This document shows, piece after piece, positions 13,394-14,622 of a stretch of DNA of 14,622 bases. The stretch covers positions 1 to 14,622 of the forward strand of contig JAJTHU010000291.1 of assembly GCA_021300055.1 (NCBI GenBank), written 5' to 3'. The notes beneath the pieces are model-generated. The model was not told where the DNA came from. It searched no databases and saw only the letters and a program-made list of their open reading frames with translations. Each line of letters opens with the position of its first letter. Position 1 is the first letter of the stretch. The translations under genes and the position numbers were made by a program. This stretch comes from Nitrosomonadaceae bacterium. Lineage in GTDB: Bacteria; Pseudomonadota; Gammaproteobacteria; Burkholderiales; Usitatibacteraceae.

Positions 13394-14622
13394 GTGGATT
13401 GTCTTCGTCTGCAAACCTTTGGTCAGCTATCCGGCGAGAAGCGGCCTTTCTGGCTCGAGACCGATCTGTGCTGGCTTGGTGGTTGATGGTGTTGTGTCTG
13501 TCGGTACTAGCTGTGTCCGCTGGGTTGTCGGAGGTGCAACAGCAAAACGCCACGATCGCGCGGTTATTGGAAGCCGACAAAGCCGACCGCACGGCGGCGC
13601 TGAAGACGCAAAGTGACTGGGGTGGGGCCGCATACAACAGCTTCCACCTTACGTACGATGCGCCATCGAGTTTCGCTTTTGCGGCACTAGGCCGTCGCGA
13701 CGACATGCCGTGGAAGCATCGCATACGAGCGCTCGCGTTGGAAGGACAGATATACGAACGAGATGCGGGACATCCCGTGCTTGCGTTAGTCGGTCGCTTC
13801 GACTTTGCCTTTCTCGCTGCATTCATCCTGCCGCTGGTGCTGATCGTGCTGTTGCACGACATTCGCGCACGAGAAAGAGTGGCCGGACGCTACGACTTGC
13901 TGGTTGCCACCGCAGGACGTGCCGACCGCCTATGGCAGATGCGCGCCGCATTGCGCACTGGCGGCGTATTCATCTGCGCTGCAATCCCGTTGCTTGTCGC
14001 CGGTGTGATGGCAAACGCCGCCGCAGCGACTTTACTGGCGGCCACTGGCCTGCTGCTGGTGTACCTGCTGGCGTGGACAATCCTATGCGCACGGTTGGCA
14101 GCCTCGCAGCGGTCAGGCGAATTAATCCTCGCCGCGTTGATGACAATTTGGATCTTCGTCAGCGTGATCATCCCAGCCGCCGGACGTATCGCAATCGATC
14201 GTGCGGTGCCAGTACCGTCGGGGGCAGACATCATTCTGACCCAGCGCGAAGCTGTGAACGACGCGTGGGACCTGCCGAAGGAGGTCACCATGGCGGCCTT
14301 CGTCGAGCGCTATCCCCAATGGGAAGCGCACACTAAGGTCGAGCGCCCTTTTGCATGGAAGTGGTACTTTGCTTTTCAGCAGGTTGGCGATCAGAAAGCT
14401 CAGGCGTTATCGGACGCCTACTACGCTGGCCGCCAAAAGCGTGACCGGCTGGCCGGTCGGCTGGCCGTCATTGCGCCGCCAGTGCTGCTGGAACGCTCGC
14501 TGCAGATGCTGGCGGGGACCGACCTGCGGGCATCGCTGGCCTACGAGGCCAGAGTGCGCGCTTTTCATGCGTCGCTGCGCGAGTTCTATTACCCGAAACT
14601 CTTTCTCGACGAACCCTTTGAA
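13390..14622 (+). CDS. ABC-2/DUF3526-type permease, subunit 2 (3' end beyond right edge)
   Basis: The first 411 residues of a second permease with the same layout as subunit 1; no stop is reached before the window ends. The start ATG lies in an ATGA overlap with subunit 1. A membrane helix at about 28-46 is followed by a periplasmic domain (about 47-136) containing NSFHLTYDAPSSFAFAALG (83-101) and ALALEGQIYE (114-123), positions equivalent to the HYGHY/FLEGHRQN region of subunit 1. Further helices lie at about 138-156, 191-207, 213-234 and 245-264, and a long extramembrane region then starts. Subunit 1 is 478 residues, so perhaps 50-70 residues and the last helix are missing. The His residues of the subunit 1 patch are mostly replaced here. 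Homology between the two permeases indicates duplication followed by specialisation as a heterodimer. Confidence 0.85.
   Translation, partial: MSGLSSSANLWSAIRREAAFLARDRSVLAWWLMVLCLSVLAVSAGLSEVQQQNATIARLLEADKADRTAALKTQSDWGGAAYNSFHLTYDAPSSFAFAALGRRDDMPWKHRIRALALEGQIYERDAGHPVLALVGRFDFAFLAAFILPLVLIVLLHDIRARERVAGRYDLLVATAGRADRLWQMRAALRTGGVFICAAIPLLVAGVMANAAAATLLAATGLLLVYLLAWTILCARLAASQRSGELILAALMTIWIFVSVIIPAAGRIAIDRAVPVPSGADIILTQREAVNDAWDLPKEVTMAAFVERYPQWEAHTKVERPFAWKWYFAFQQVGDQKAQALSDAYYAGRQKRDRLAGRLAVIAPPVLLERSLQMLAGTDLRASLAYEARVRAFHASLREFYYPKLFLDEPFE

Overview
The window reads as chromosomal DNA of a moderately GC-rich Gram-negative proteobacterium, most likely beta or gamma. A TonB-dependent outer-membrane receptor proves an outer membrane. 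A pair of REP-type hairpins built on ATTCCCGC/GCGGGAAT is typical of those classes. No rRNA, tRNA, CRISPR array, transposase or integrase was seen, so the genus cannot be fixed from this sequence.

Region 1 (1-4133, minus strand) is a three-gene unit: two tandem MmgE/PrpD-family proteins (2-methylcitrate dehydratase / cis-aconitate decarboxylase fold) followed by a PaaK-like acyl/aryl-CoA ligase cut by the left edge. The two MmgE/PrpD proteins differ: the first-transcribed copy keeps all the expected active-site positions, while the second lacks several. Region 2 (4115-4170) is a compact divergent control region. It holds two copies of the palindrome TGTCCGGACA: one lies between the -35 and -10 of a very good plus-strand promoter and overlaps the MmgE/PrpD start codon, the other lies 37 bp away.

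Region 3 (4292-7849, plus strand) starts with a GntR/HutC-type regulator carrying a UTRA ligand-binding domain, the obvious candidate reader of that palindrome. It continues with a SAM methyltransferase that has a long unrecognised N-terminal half, a small unknown coiled-coil protein, a REP pair, a DUF3598-like protein and a VOC-fold protein. Together regions 1-3 look like an inducible catabolic locus for an unidentified carboxylic acid. A CoA ligase, hydro-lyase/decarboxylase-type enzymes, a methyltransferase and a VOC enzyme under a small-molecule-responsive GntR regulator fit such a role, but the substrate cannot be read from sequence.

Region 4 (7888-8906) is decaying or non-coding DNA. 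A DUF1801-family gene with a Lys/Ala-rich N-terminus is interrupted by two in-frame nonsense codons (TAG and TAA) in an otherwise intact frame. About 350 bp follow with only a doubtful ORF remnant and a GC hairpin.

Region 5 (8872 to the right edge, plus strand) is a tightly coupled four-gene operon with a good sigma70-type promoter: a TonB-dependent siderophore-receptor-like protein, then an ABC ATPase (1-nt gap), then two large ABC-2/DUF3526-type permeases (each overlapping its predecessor by 4 nt). The second permease is cut by the right edge. The ABC components resemble ABC-2 exporter-type transporters rather than the binding-protein-dependent importers usual beside siderophore receptors. 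That makes this operon, with the divergent GntR locus, the most interesting part of the window.
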